A stretch of DNA of 64,000 bases from Chinchilla lanigera (lineage: Eukaryota; Chordata; Mammalia; Rodentia; Chinchillidae): positions 7,007,986 through 7,071,985 of the forward strand of contig NW_004955446.1 in NCBI RefSeq assembly GCF_000276665.1. Direction: 5' to 3'. Positions 28,541 to 39,451 of this stretch are shown here, one piece after another. Below the pieces are notes generated by a model, which made no database searches, was not told the DNA's origin, and was given only the letters and a program-made list of their open reading frames with translations. Every line of letters starts with the position of its first letter. Positions within the stretch are counted from its first letter, which is position 1. The position numbers and the translations under genes were made by a program.

Positions 28541-30245
28541 ATTAAAAATACAGACTGGGAAGGAGAACATATCCACAGACAACTACCTACAAACAAACAA
28601 AGCTCCTAGAACTAATACTTTTAGCAAAGTCAGATAGAACTTCAAAGACAAAACCAAACCAAACCAAAAAGACCTTGCAAATTTATATACTAAATAGAAA
28701 TCAGGAAAGCATCATTTATATTAGCACCAAAAACCATGAAATACTTGGCTTACAATTCTATCAAAACATGTGCAGTACCTGTTATGTTTAAAATGATTAA
28801 ACACTAATTAAGAAATCAAAGACAATCTTTCTAAAAAGTGGAAAGTCAGGTTAAGAGATTAAAACACTCAGAATTGTTGATATGTCACTTATTCTCAAAT
28901 TGTTCTATAACATAAACAAAACCTCACTCAAAACCCTAGCAGGGACTTGTGTACATACTGACAAGAATGTAAATAGAATAATTAAAACAATTTAAAGGGG
29001 AAGGGCAGAATCGGAAAACGGAGGTCTCAGAGTACTTGAATTAAAGACTGCCAATAAAGTAACAATAATCAAAACAGTATAGTATTTGCAGAAAGACAGG
29101 CACAATGATCAGTGGAACAGAAGAGCAAATTCAGAAAAAATTACACAAATATGGTCAACTCAACATTCAAATCAATTCAACAGAGAAAAGTCTTTTCAAC
29201 AAATGTAAAAAAAAAATCTAGGGGCTGGGGATTTAGCTCAGCAGCACAGTGCCTGCCTGGCAAGCACAAGGTCGTGAGTTCGGTTCCTGGTACTGGAAAA
29301 CAAACAAACAAAAATCTAAATTCATAGATAACACACACCATATACCTAAATATAAAGCTTAAACCCACAGAATTACTGGAAAAATAGGAAAATAACTCTT
29401 GGGTTACGCAAAAATACTACTAGGTACAGTATCAAAAGCATGATTCATGAAAGAAAAATTAAAAGTGGGCCTCAACAAAATTAAAAACTTTTGCTCTACA
29501 AAATATAAGATATTGAAAAGACAGCTTATAAACTGTTAGGAAATATGTGCAACTCACATATTGTATGTAATAAAGGACTTTACTCCAGAACAAGAAAAAC
29601 TGTCTCAAAACTTACTTAAAAAATCAAGAGAAATGGACAAAACCAAAATGATCTGTATCAAGCCAGGAAAAGATAGGCAGAAAACATACCCAAGCACTAA
29701 ATGAAAGAAGCCAGTCTGAAAAGACTATGTACTGTATGACAACAACTGCTGGTTAGTATATACAGTAACTGGAATGCTCATACCTGCTGCCTGCAGTTAT
29801 AAGGGAAAACAATCTGAATGTCCTCCAGTTGGTGAATGGATAGGCAAACTGATACACTTACTAAGCAAGGGAATTTGATTCTACAGTAACAAAAAACTAA
29901 ACCACTGATACACAAATGACATCTCAAATGCATTGTGCCAAGTAAGGGAGCCAGGATCCAGAGGTTATGCAATGCCCCCCCAACTGGTCCTTTTACAAGA
30001 TATTCTGGAAAAGACAGAACTGAAAGGATTGAGAACAGATCTGTGGTTGCTAAAGGCAAAAAGCAGGTAACGAGAATTAACAACAAAAGAACAACCTGAA
30101 AGTATTTGGGGAGAGAGTGCTAAATTTCTGCCTGGATTGTGGAGGTGGTTATGCATTTGTTCAAAATCAAAATGTACACTAAAATATTTCAGTATTTGTA
30201 TTTTATCATAAGTATTTACAGTATATATGTTACAATCTTAAAAGT
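28541..30245 (+). mobile_element. Degraded L1, ORF2 C-terminal part and 3' UTR (part B)
   Basis: Plus-strand L1 resuming downstream of the RT catalytic region: 'actacctacaaacaaacaaa', 'gcaccaaaaaccatgaaata', 'acaatgatcagtggaacaga', 'agtcttttcaacaaatgt', 'aaaattaaaaacttttgctc', 'cacatattgtatgtaataaa', ending in an L1M-type 3' UTR with 'agaacagatctgtggttgct' and 'ttgtggaggtggttatgcat'. It is interrupted by an ID SINE at 29,221. It is dead by many stops. Confidence 0.85.
29221..29310 (+). mobile_element. ID SINE inserted in L1
   Basis: 'ggggctggggatttagctca', 'gtgcctgcctggcaagcaca' and 'aggtcgtgagttcggttcct' with a CAAA-rich tail. The short duplication aaaatcta flanks it (before 29,221 and at 29,311-29,318). 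Confidence 0.93.
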
Positions 30246-30254
30246 TAAATAATC

Positions 30255-30390
30255 ATTATTACAGCTCACAGGCAACACTTATTGGGTACCTGCTATATAC
30301 TACAAGTTATATATTTAGGGCTTTAGAACCATTTATCCTTAACTCACTACAATAATTCTCAGTAATCAGAATTACTATTGCCATTTTTAA
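30255..30390 (+). mobile_element. MIR/L2-like fragment
   Basis: 'cttattgggtacctgctata' ... 'actcactacaataattctc' ... 'attgccatttttaagatgaa' follows the MIR/L2 consensus order (cctactatgtgc... tcctcacaaca... ccattttacagatga). Confidence 0.6.
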
Positions 30391-30396
30391 GATGAA

Positions 30397-30712
30397 TGTC
30401 TTAGTCCACTCAGGTTGCTATAACAACAGTATGAACTGAATGGCTTATAAATATTTATTCCTTCCAGTTCTGGAGGTTGGAGAGTCCAAGATCAAGGTGC
30501 CAGCAGATTCGGTGTCCAACGAGGGCCTGTACCTCACAAAGTAGATGGCACCTTGTTGCTGTGTCCTCACAGTGCCAACCACTTTCAGGCCTCTTTCACA
30601 GGGCACTAATTCCGTTCAGGATCTAACCACCTCCTAATACTATCACCCTGGGAGTTAGGAATTCAAACATATGTGTGGGGAAGGGTCTCACACACATCCC
30701 AATCACAGCCAT
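30397..30712 (-). mobile_element. MaLR-type solitary LTR fragment
   Basis: Reverse complement of a MaLR LTR: 'tgtcttagtccactcaggtt', 'gctataacaacagtatgaac', 'ttccagttctggaggttgga', 'gagtccaagatcaaggtgcc', 'gctgtgtcctcacagtgcca' and 'cacctcctaatactatcacc'. No internal viral genes are present. It lies in sense orientation with ZSWIM6, so its old polyadenylation signal could in principle be read, though it is decayed. Confidence 0.85.
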
Positions 30713-32049
30713 GAGAAGTAAAGAGGTTGAGGTCTTTCAAAGTAAAACCTACATCTTGGCAACTTTAAACAATCATTTCTGTGACTTTGAGGAACAAAAT
30801 TCATAAAATTCATCTTCCATTTCTGTGCTTTCATTTCTCTAATTAGAAAATTTTCATTTTGAAGAATGAGAAAAATTTTTTAGAAATGAAAGCCCTTACT
30901 ACTTTGCCTGTAAGTTTTTTTTATTGATCACCTCCCTAAAGAGAGGTTTGATCCTGAAAGGGTGTTCTTAATGTTAGATTGGAGTTCAGAACCATAACAG
31001 ATATGGTCTTTTATCTTAACAGTTACCGCTACAAGAGCTGTAATTAGCCTTAATAACCAAGTTAACCAAATTGAGTAAGTCATTTTCCGAATTTTATTAA
31101 TTCACAGTTCCACTTTGGGCATTTATCTCCTTTTCCTCCAACAGGCCTGAAATATTGGTAGCTTTAAAAATAAAGTTCTTTGATGATTAAGTACTTCATT
31201 CTTCAATTTCTGTGAAATATTAACCCCTTTAAAGATTCACTCAAAAACAGGATAGAGAACTTGATGAGAAGTACTCTCAGCAGCTAGCACAGGACTGGGC
31301 AGCTCTGATGGTGCTGCTGGTTCACACGAAGGATGCTCACTTTGTGCTATGAGTTACAGTGAAAGCAAATTTGATTCCTTTAAATTGCTTTCCCAGCTAA
31401 AAAGCCACAAAGTATACAATGGAATTATCACATGGGTGCATATCACCCAGTTTCAGAATGATGTAAGGCACACTCTGGCTCCAGTTTTTTAAAATGCCTA
31501 GCCTGCTCTCACTCTTCCTGTCCACCACTAGACCTAATATGCACTCAGTCATTTCAGCTGTAACACAAGGCAGAGCAAACCAAAACTATGAAGGCAATCT
31601 TAGTCTGCCATTTTTCACCTAAGGTAAATAGTCCCAATCCACTTAGTGGTATTAATTCACTCATATCCTATAACAGACCAACCAAGGAAGCAGAATATAA
31701 CACATCCTAAAAGTGTTCTGATTACTTCTGCATAAAAGCAAAAGCAGAATGCCAATGGATGTGAACCTTCAGCAAATGTGCGCAACATGGGCTAACTCTG
31801 CATTCCCCACCAGTTTTCCATCAAAAATGTTTGGATATACGAATGGTTACCCCCATTCTGCCTCATCTCACATGTTGTCTTACATCTCTAACTAGAAGAA
31901 GAAGTCTGATCAAGTTTTGATCTAGAAGGAGCAAAATATGTATTACCAGCCATAAGACCTAGGACAAGCTCACTTGGTCTCTCTGTGGTGGCATATCCCT
32001 TAAACAGAAAGGACACTAATTTCACCTGCCTCAAAGGGATACACTTTAG
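30713..32049. other. Intron 4 interior without recognised elements
   Basis: AT-rich, no exon and no transposon recognised. It ends at the target duplication of the 32,050 ID SINE. Confidence 0.5.
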
Positions 32050-32160
32050 GGGCTGGGGATTTAGCTCAGCGGCAAAAAGCGCCTGCCTGGCAAGCGCAAG
32101 GTCGTGAGTTCAGTTCCCGGTACCGGAGAAAAACAAACAAAAAAAAAAAAAAAAAAAAAA
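32050..32160 (+). mobile_element. ID SINE with perfect 14-bp target duplication
   Basis: 'ggggctggggatttagctca', 'gcgcctgcctggcaagcgca', 'aggtcgtgagttcagttccc' and a 24-base poly(A). The duplication gggatacactttag is identical at 32,036-32,049 and 32,161-32,174. The intact tail and perfect duplication make it the youngest-looking insertion in the window. Confidence 0.97.
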
Positions 32161-32174
32161 GGGATACACTTTAG

Positions 32175-33730
32175 ATTCAATTAATTTTGCCAACTTTGTT
32201 TAACCAGCTCTAAAATGTACACCCCTTTGATCACTTTTGATTTTTAAAAAATTGAGACCCAAGGTTCAAATAAAATTTGATCATTCAAACTGCAAGTGAT
32301 ATCAATACCCTTATAAATATTTTTAATGTAATACAATTAAGACAGTACATTCAACACTTAAATTAATACTGTCTTCTTACATAATTAACTTCTACTTCCA
32401 TACAGAAATATTTCAGTTGCTCATTTTACCCCAGTTCTAGCACACTTTCAAAGGTGACTTGTGTTCCTGTGGATACCACTCTTTCTAGCCTGCCAGGCCT
32501 CACCGTAGGCCCAGAGGCATGGAGTTACTTAGAGGTCTGAGATGCTTTGGTAAGGTTTCCCTTATTCCTATCGAGGAGCCCTTCTCAATTCATGCTTGTC
32601 CCCAAGGAGTCCTTTAGCATGTTCTCTGCCCCTGGTAACTTCATTTAAAGGATGGGCAGTGGATGCTGTGCTTACGACCTGTGCCGGCCTGAAGTGTCGC
32701 TGCCGAAACCCTTGTCCTCTATCATCCACTCTATGTTCCTTTTGTAGTTTGAATGCCCCAGTTCCAGTCTCCACACAAACTCAAAACTAGAAGTGATCAC
32801 AACACTATTAGTGAAAACTTGACCTGTAAGTCACATCAGGTGAAGTTTGGCATAAGAAGAATTTGAATATGAGAAGGAATTATAAAAATTATAAAAAATG
32901 GGAATGTATTCTAGAACTGTGTAATATTATTTTTCATTATTTAGATTTAATTTTGACAAATATGCAACATAGGCCAGCTCAAGAGATAAAGTTAAGTGAC
33001 AAACAAAAATTCCTCATTATGTATTATTATGTTTTACGTTTTGGGAGGATATTTGGCATTTGGTATATAACCATTAAAAGAAGCATTAAATACTGCTAAA
33101 CTCACTTTCATGGTTCTGGTTGTCCATTAAAAACTGCCCTAAAATTGTTGGCTTAATAACAGCATGTCATTATATCTCACCATTCTGTAGGTCAGAAATT
33201 CTTTTCTCCCCCCAAGAACGCAAACACAGGCTTTCCCACCGGATGGCAGCTCCAAAATGGACAGACTTCCTACACACAAACTCAGGCTCTAAGACGGAGC
33301 CTTTCAAGAAACAGTGCATGTGGCTCATTACTTAGGTCTTGGGCCCCAAAAATTATCCAATATATTCTCTGCCTTATTCTGCTGGTCAAATATTTATAAG
33401 AATTGCCCAAATTTAAGTGAGAAACTCACATCTCAGTAACAGTAGCAAGGGCCATCTATCACATCTATCACAATGACCAAAAAAGACTATAAATTTGCTA
33501 GATTATGAAATGGAAAACTAAATTATTTGCCATATACTAGTACTCTTTTTTTATATGTGGAAATTTTTATTTTTTTCAATACAACAAATATTAGTCTTTC
33601 CTAAAGTTATAAAGTAAATAGAATTAAGAAATAAATTATTCTACTGAGTTTGTAAAACATAGTTTTGTAAGAAACAAGTTATTCTTCTTAATTATCCATT
33701 ATTATACAGCATTTAAGGGTAATCTTTAAA
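32175..33730. other. Intron 4 interior without recognised elements
   Basis: Mostly AT-rich. A GC-richer patch with several CpGs lies at about 32,560-32,780; its two overlapping open frames (one per strand) match nothing I know. Confidence 0.5.
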
Positions 33731-34600
33731 ATTTTTATTTTTTTATTGATACATGTTTATAATACAAAATGATTATATTTCTTGTGGGGAGCCGGTACAT
33801 ATATATAACATATCTTACTCCTTTCTTCATACCCTTCCTCACCTCTTCTTTCTTGGTCCCCCCTTTCTTTTTGCGAAGAATCTATCTCCCCATTTCCTAT
33901 TATCCATCTTTTATTTTGATATTCATATTTCAGGTTTCCCATGTAAGACAAACCATATAATATTTAACCTTGTGTGTCTGATTTATTTCACTTAACATTA
34001 TGGACTCAAGATGCATCCATTTTCCTAAAAAAATGACTCAAGTGTATCCTTCTTTATGGCAGAGTAGTACTCCACTGTGTATAAATGCAACATTTTCTTT
34101 ATCCATTCAGCTGCTGACGGACATACAGGCTGCTTCCATGATCGAGCTATTATAAGTTGTTCTGTCATAAACATGGGTATGCATGTGTCACTATAATATG
34201 TCTTTAAACCTTTCTGGTGGATACCCTAGAAGTGGACTAGCTGGGTTGAATGGAATTTGTAGTTTTAGTTTTTTGAGGAATCTGCATAGTGTTTGTACTA
34301 GTTTATATTCCTACAGTGTAGAAAGGCTCCTCCCCAGCCCCTGCACCCTCACCAGCATTCTTATTATCTGACTTCTTATGATAGCCATTCTTTCTGGAAT
34401 AAGGTGGAACCTCAGTATTGTTTTAATTTTCACTTTTCTAGTGGCTACAGATGTTGAATATTTTTTCACATATTTATTGGTCATTGTACTTCCTCTGAAA
34501 AATATCTATTCATTTCAGTTGCCCATTTTTTAATCAGGTCTTTTATTTGTGGGGTCTAATTTCTTTGAGTTCTTTTTATAATGTTGCCTTAAGATGACAA
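33731..34600 (-). mobile_element. Antisense L1 3' end
   Basis: Reverse complement of an L1 ORF2 tail and 3' UTR: 'tttattgatacatgtttata', 'tatttcacttaacattatgg', 'gatgcatccattttcctaaa', 'tggcagagtagtactccact', 'tttctttatccattcagctg', 'tctggtggataccctagaag', 'ggtggaacctcagtattgtt' and 'tctttgagttctttttataa'. It is 5'-truncated and broken, in sense orientation with ZSWIM6. Confidence 0.9.
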
Positions 34601-34624
34601 ACTTGAGAAATTTTATTAATAGCA

Positions 34625-34828
34625 GGGCCTGCACCCCTAGTACTGGAGACTGATCAAGTGCCTTTACACTGATTCCCAGTCCTTGTACATTTGTTTATTT
34701 TTTTTAAATTTTCAGACAGGGTCTCATTAAATGACTCAGTTGCCAGGCTAGACTCAAATGTGCAATCCCCTTGCCTCAGCTTCCCAGAAAGTTGGGATTA
34801 CAGACATGTACTATCACAACCAGCTCCA
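34625..34828 (-). mobile_element. B4-like composite SINE (ID + B1)
   Basis: Inverted ID-like part ('ggcctgcacccctagtactg', 'gactgatcaagtgcctttac', 'actgattcccagtccttg') followed by an inverted B1-like part ('cagacagggtctcattaaat', 'cttgcctcagcttcccagaa', 'gttgggattacagacatgta'). This order is that of rodent B4-type fusion SINEs. Confidence 0.75.
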
Positions 34829-35524
34829 ATGGCAGTTTTAGAAGAGTATAGGAATTATAGTGCAATTTTAAGTTTAATATACACATATTCTAAAACCTGA
34901 ATCTATTTAATATGATTATTAGCCTTTCTCATTGTTATTTTTCCCCTTCTAATACAGGAGGAATATGTGTAACCGTGGTTCTCAATTAGGGACCATTCTG
35001 CTTCCTAGGGGACTCTGGCAGTATAATTCTGGTTGTCACGAGGTAAGGAGAATTAATGGAATTTAGTGTGTAAGTCCCAGGATGATGCTAAACTAGAAAC
35101 AGAAAGAACCCTCACACACACACTGTAAGAATTACCCAGCCCAAATGTGCCATATATGTAACATACATATATTTATATATTATACACACATATGTATGTA
35201 TATATGAATGTTGTTAGTTACAACAATTGAATTAAAACCACTGAGCAGATAAGAAGAGCTCTAAGAGAAAAAGCCATTATAAAAAATTAATAGTGTAAAA
35301 GGTATCCCAACACACACTGCAAAATTAAGTGCTGGTTTGTATGCTAATTTTTATACCTTCAAGGAAAATCCTAATAATATCAAGTTACACATGTCGGGTT
35401 TCTAATTAGATGCTACATTTAAAGTTTTTAAATGTCTATCTTTAGGGTACAGAGATTGCTCCATCTAATTTAGCTAACATTACTAAAAGTGAATGGCATC
35501 TGCACTTGTTTACCTGACAATAAT
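34829..35524. other. Intron 4 interior, with TA/CA-rich simple sequence
   Basis: Contains an alternating 'tatatgtaacatacatatat' type tract at about 35,152-35,205. No exon or element is recognised otherwise. Confidence 0.5.
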
Positions 35525-35735
35525 TGCTGCCATTTATTGAATCTTTACCTCACATTAACCCTGTGCTAAATATTTTATATATACTATCACATTTCACTCT
35601 CACAAAACCAAACAAGCAATTTAAAAGCACTATCTTGTGGATAAGAAAACCTGAGGTTCTGAGAGACACAGAAAAGTTGCCCTGCTATTAAAGTGTACCA
35701 GGATCTGATCCAAGGTTCATGTTCCCCCAAAACCA
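35525..35735 (+). mobile_element. MIR SINE fragment
   Basis: 'tgccatttattgaatcttta', 'cctgtgctaaatattttata', 'gtggataagaaaacctgagg' and 'ttctgagagacacagaaaag' follow the MIR consensus layout across almost its whole length. Confidence 0.7.
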
Positions 35736-38700
35736 ACAATCTTAAATACTATGGTGTTTATGCTTCTATCCAGCTTATGCTGTTATAAAGTTCTTCGTAA
35801 GTGAGGAATCATATACACATTTTAGTCTTTTGATAGAATCATTTTTTTCCTACTTCAGCAGAATAATAAAATATTATCTAAAATTAAAGTATTCTTAAAT
35901 GTATAGCTAATAAACCAACCCGGTCTTCATTTCAGCCATGTGTTCTTAGACAATTAGACCATGTCTCTCTCACATGTAGGAAAGTACTTCCAACAAAAAC
36001 ATAGGCTCATCTAAAAAGAGCCTAATTAAACAAAAAAACCCTGCATTTTTCAGGACTGACAGGCATAGCAAATAAGTAATTTCACTGTAGATTAAAACAG
36101 TAGATAAACAATCAAAAGCTCAACTTATGATTCAAGATTGATTATTCAAGTCAGAAGAAATCTGTTTCCCCTGAAAACATTATGACCAGCTCTGTTAGAG
36201 TTAAGTCTACATCAGCATTTCTGGGATAATGCATGCGTATGTGACTGAGAATGCTTTCTGCCTGGTGGCGTATACTGCTGGGCAGAGCATTATGATTTGT
36301 GACTGAATAAATCATCTGGGCATTCTCTCTATTGTTACCCTCGTAGTCAATAAAAGATACTTTTTAAATTCCTTCTTCCTTGTGGTTTTTTGTTAATATC
36401 AAATCAATTCAGCAATTAAAAGCTATATATATTTATGGGGCGATACAGATTACTGTAATTAATTAATATAAAAGCTATACTTTTTAAAATAAAAGACACA
36501 CTTGGAAGTATCTATAAATGTTGCTCTTCTCCCTATTGACAGTGGGGAGTAAGGGCAGGTCAAGGGGGACAAAACAGGAAAACTAATAATGCTACTTTCA
36601 AAAATGCATAAAAATGAAGGCTGTTGTATAGAAAGTTTAATTTCTACTTCTTAATACAATGCCTATCCTTATAAGGTAATAGCAGGCAAAGTAAAACAAT
36701 TATTTTGGTATTTGCAAAGGTTCAATAGATACAAACAATTCATAATATCGTATTTTTGTTCTCAGAGACTATTATAATAGTCTAGAATTTTATGCATGAT
36801 CCAATTAACTAATTATATTTATTTAGGGGTTATGAAATGCTTAATTGCTATCACAAATAGGAGATCATTGGCATAATTAGTTGTGGTAGCAAAACTACAG
36901 TCACAAAATTTCTCGGGTCAGACCATACTAAAACTGTGACTCTAATTATAGTATTGTTCACAGAATAGTGAAATCTTAATACCAAGTCACCCCATGTTTG
37001 TAAAATCAGTTTAACTGGTAAAAACATTCCTCTTTAAATCTGATGTGCTAGGTTTTAATTCATTAGAACATTTCTAGAAAAAATTCAGAATAAAACGCCA
37101 GAGATACTGAAAAGAGTTTTGAGACTGCTCAAGTCAAGCAGGGCTAAATTCTTAACTGGATACAAATGGTTATCATTTAACTAGGATCTGTCAAAATTCC
37201 AAAGTAAAATAGCTATCTTTTCTTGTTGTCAAAAAAGAAAAATAGACCATGGATATTCCAAAGCAGTTAACTGGTATCCTGGATAAAGTTCCTTCTGGGC
37301 AAACTGGTGGGCCTTCGCTACTCAATAGTCTTCTCATCTCATTTAATGTGTCAGTGCTGTTGGGTCAACATGCAGGATTGATCAAAAACACCCTGACCTC
37401 ATTAGGCGCCTGGTTCTAAAGGAGATCACAAGAGCTAGATCTCCATCCCTCAAACACCTTTCTTCTTTTCAAAGGAGATAAGGAGGGAAGGACAGACAGA
37501 AAAAAGCAAAGAGAAGAAGACAGAAAGTACAGTGGGAGATGATTTTTTATTTTGATAGACAGAAAGGGGAGGCACTACTGTGGGACTCTGTCCATGTATC
37601 CTGCACGGGCTGCTTAACCAAGCCAATGTCCAAACGGTCTAGGCTCTAGTTCTATATAAACCTGTTTCCAAAAAGACTCAAATGACACAAAATAGTGTCT
37701 TAGAAATGATTCATTTCATTCTAATGTATGAAATGTTTTAGATCTAGTCTCAAATTTTTCAGAAATATATGGTACATTATAAACCCTCATTGCTGCAGTT
37801 GTCTTAGGCTTTGACTTTTATTTTTCATTATTGTTTGTTCACTATATTATAAACTCTCCAATAGAAGCAGTACCTACCACAGAGCACTATAAACAGTGGG
37901 TTCATGCTATTCTTCTTGCTGTTTTGGTAAACCATTCAATGGTCCACCATCCACATTTATTTATGAGAACTTCCCTGAGCCACTGGTACAAACACCCTCC
38001 CTGTATTTGGCAAGCAAACTGATTTAGGACAGAAGACAATCAAGATCCTTACTAAAAAAAAAAAAAAAAAAAAAAATCAAATCATTATTAATCTAGAGTA
38101 TCATGTTAAAAAGATACTTTTGTACTACACTTGTGAGAATCCAAAGAAAAAGGGATTTTTACAGTATTCTGTCAGACTGGGAACTATAGTTTTATTCATA
38201 AAGACAATTTCTTAACTCACTGACTTTTCTGTGGAGTTCAGAAAGAATGCAGGATGGGTGTTGGGTTTCTTGGAGAACAGAATGTTTCATTTTGCTCTAA
38301 TTCATTCTATTACTGAATTAAACTTTGATGTATTGGCCTTGACAAGTGCTCCATGCTGATTGTATTGTGTATGATAGTATAATCACTCCCCATGCATTTC
38401 CCATTGGCTGGCTGATTAATGCAATAGATTACCTGCAGCAGTGATGGCAAAGGGGAATCGGTGCCCTTCTGTGCTCTACACTGTTTGTATTTCAGTGTGC
38501 GTGGGCATTCATGCACACATAGGGAACTATGAGTATCTTGTACATGGGCAGACAAGGCTGGATAAAGCAGAAGAGTAGGAAAAGAGGAAACTGTGATGAT
38601 TAATGCCTTCCAGTTGTTTACTATCAGCAATGTACTGCTTAATGCCTCCAAGCAGGTATCTAGTATTATACTTTATTCATTGTTTCTTTTTTTGCTATTG

Positions 38701-39232
38701 TTCACCAAAGCACTGACTTTATGCCAGGCATACTTTTTCATCCTTACAGGAAAAATAACTTTTTTTAAAAAAAACTATGCTATTTTCAGTGCTCTAATTA
38801 GAAGAGAAACAAGGTGAGATGATCTGAAGAATGGCTATAAAATTACCTTCAGTGTCCCATTACAAAGACAGCAAGTGACAACAAAACTATTAAATACAAT
38901 GAGTGGTTTAATCTATCAGATTAGTTGGTCTACATGTTGAGTCGATCTGTTATAGTGGACAGGCTACAAGGTATGCTAATAAACTCATCAGTATGCTGAA
39001 GGGCAGAAAAGGGCTTTCATCCTCTTGATATAATTTTTCCAAGCAAGATTCATTTCAAGCTTATATTTTGTTCAAGTGCCCTGTGTAGGATCCTGTCCTT
39101 GTTCATCCACAAAGATGCTGCACTTTCCAGTATAAGCCATTTTGAGTCTCTATCTGATATCTACTTTCTGAATGCTTCCCCAGGTTTACTGAAGCTAACT
39201 CTTCCCTGGAATAAGTGGGGATGGGCAGCAGG
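35736..39232. other. Repeat-poor part of intron 4
   Basis: Except for a 23-base poly(A) at 38,054-38,076, no transposon is recognised over 3.5 kb. The patches 36,180-37,000 and 38,280-38,560 are rich in TAAT-type motifs and are discussed as candidate conserved elements. Confidence 0.55.
38054..38076. repeat. Poly(A) tract
   Basis: 23 consecutive A's. There is no convincing SINE body upstream, so it is either a simple repeat or the tail of a decayed insertion. Confidence 0.9.
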
Positions 39233-39240
39233 ACCTAGAA

Positions 39241-39443
39241 CAGCGATGGTGAAGGTTTTAGAGAACGAGTGCCCAGACTGCAACCCCAAACCTGCTAATT
39301 TACTGCACAGTGCCAATGCTGCAGTTAAGCCCGAATACTGAGGTTTTAGCTTAGAAAAAAGCAACTCAAACACTTGGCTCGAGTGCCAATAGAGAGGGCT
39401 CTGCCTGCCGCCTGCTGCACCAGTGCCATGTTTGCCACCACTG
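39241..39443. mobile_element. Non-autonomous hAT-type DNA transposon (MITE, 203 bp)
   Basis: The ends are inverted: CAGCGATGGTGAA at the left and, read on the other strand, CAGTGGTGGCAAA at the right. The flanking 8-bp duplications are acctagaa (39,233-39,240) and acctagag (39,444-39,451), differing at one base. Eight-base duplications and CAG-starting termini are the signature of hAT elements. The subterminal repeat 'gagtgcc' also occurs near both ends in inverted or direct form. There is no coding capacity, so it needed a transposase in trans. Confidence 0.85.
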
Positions 39444-39451
39444 ACCTAGAG

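Noticed and set aside
32568..32790. Opposed 64-68 codon frames with several CpGs
   Set aside because: No start context, splice sites or family similarity; not enough for a gene call.
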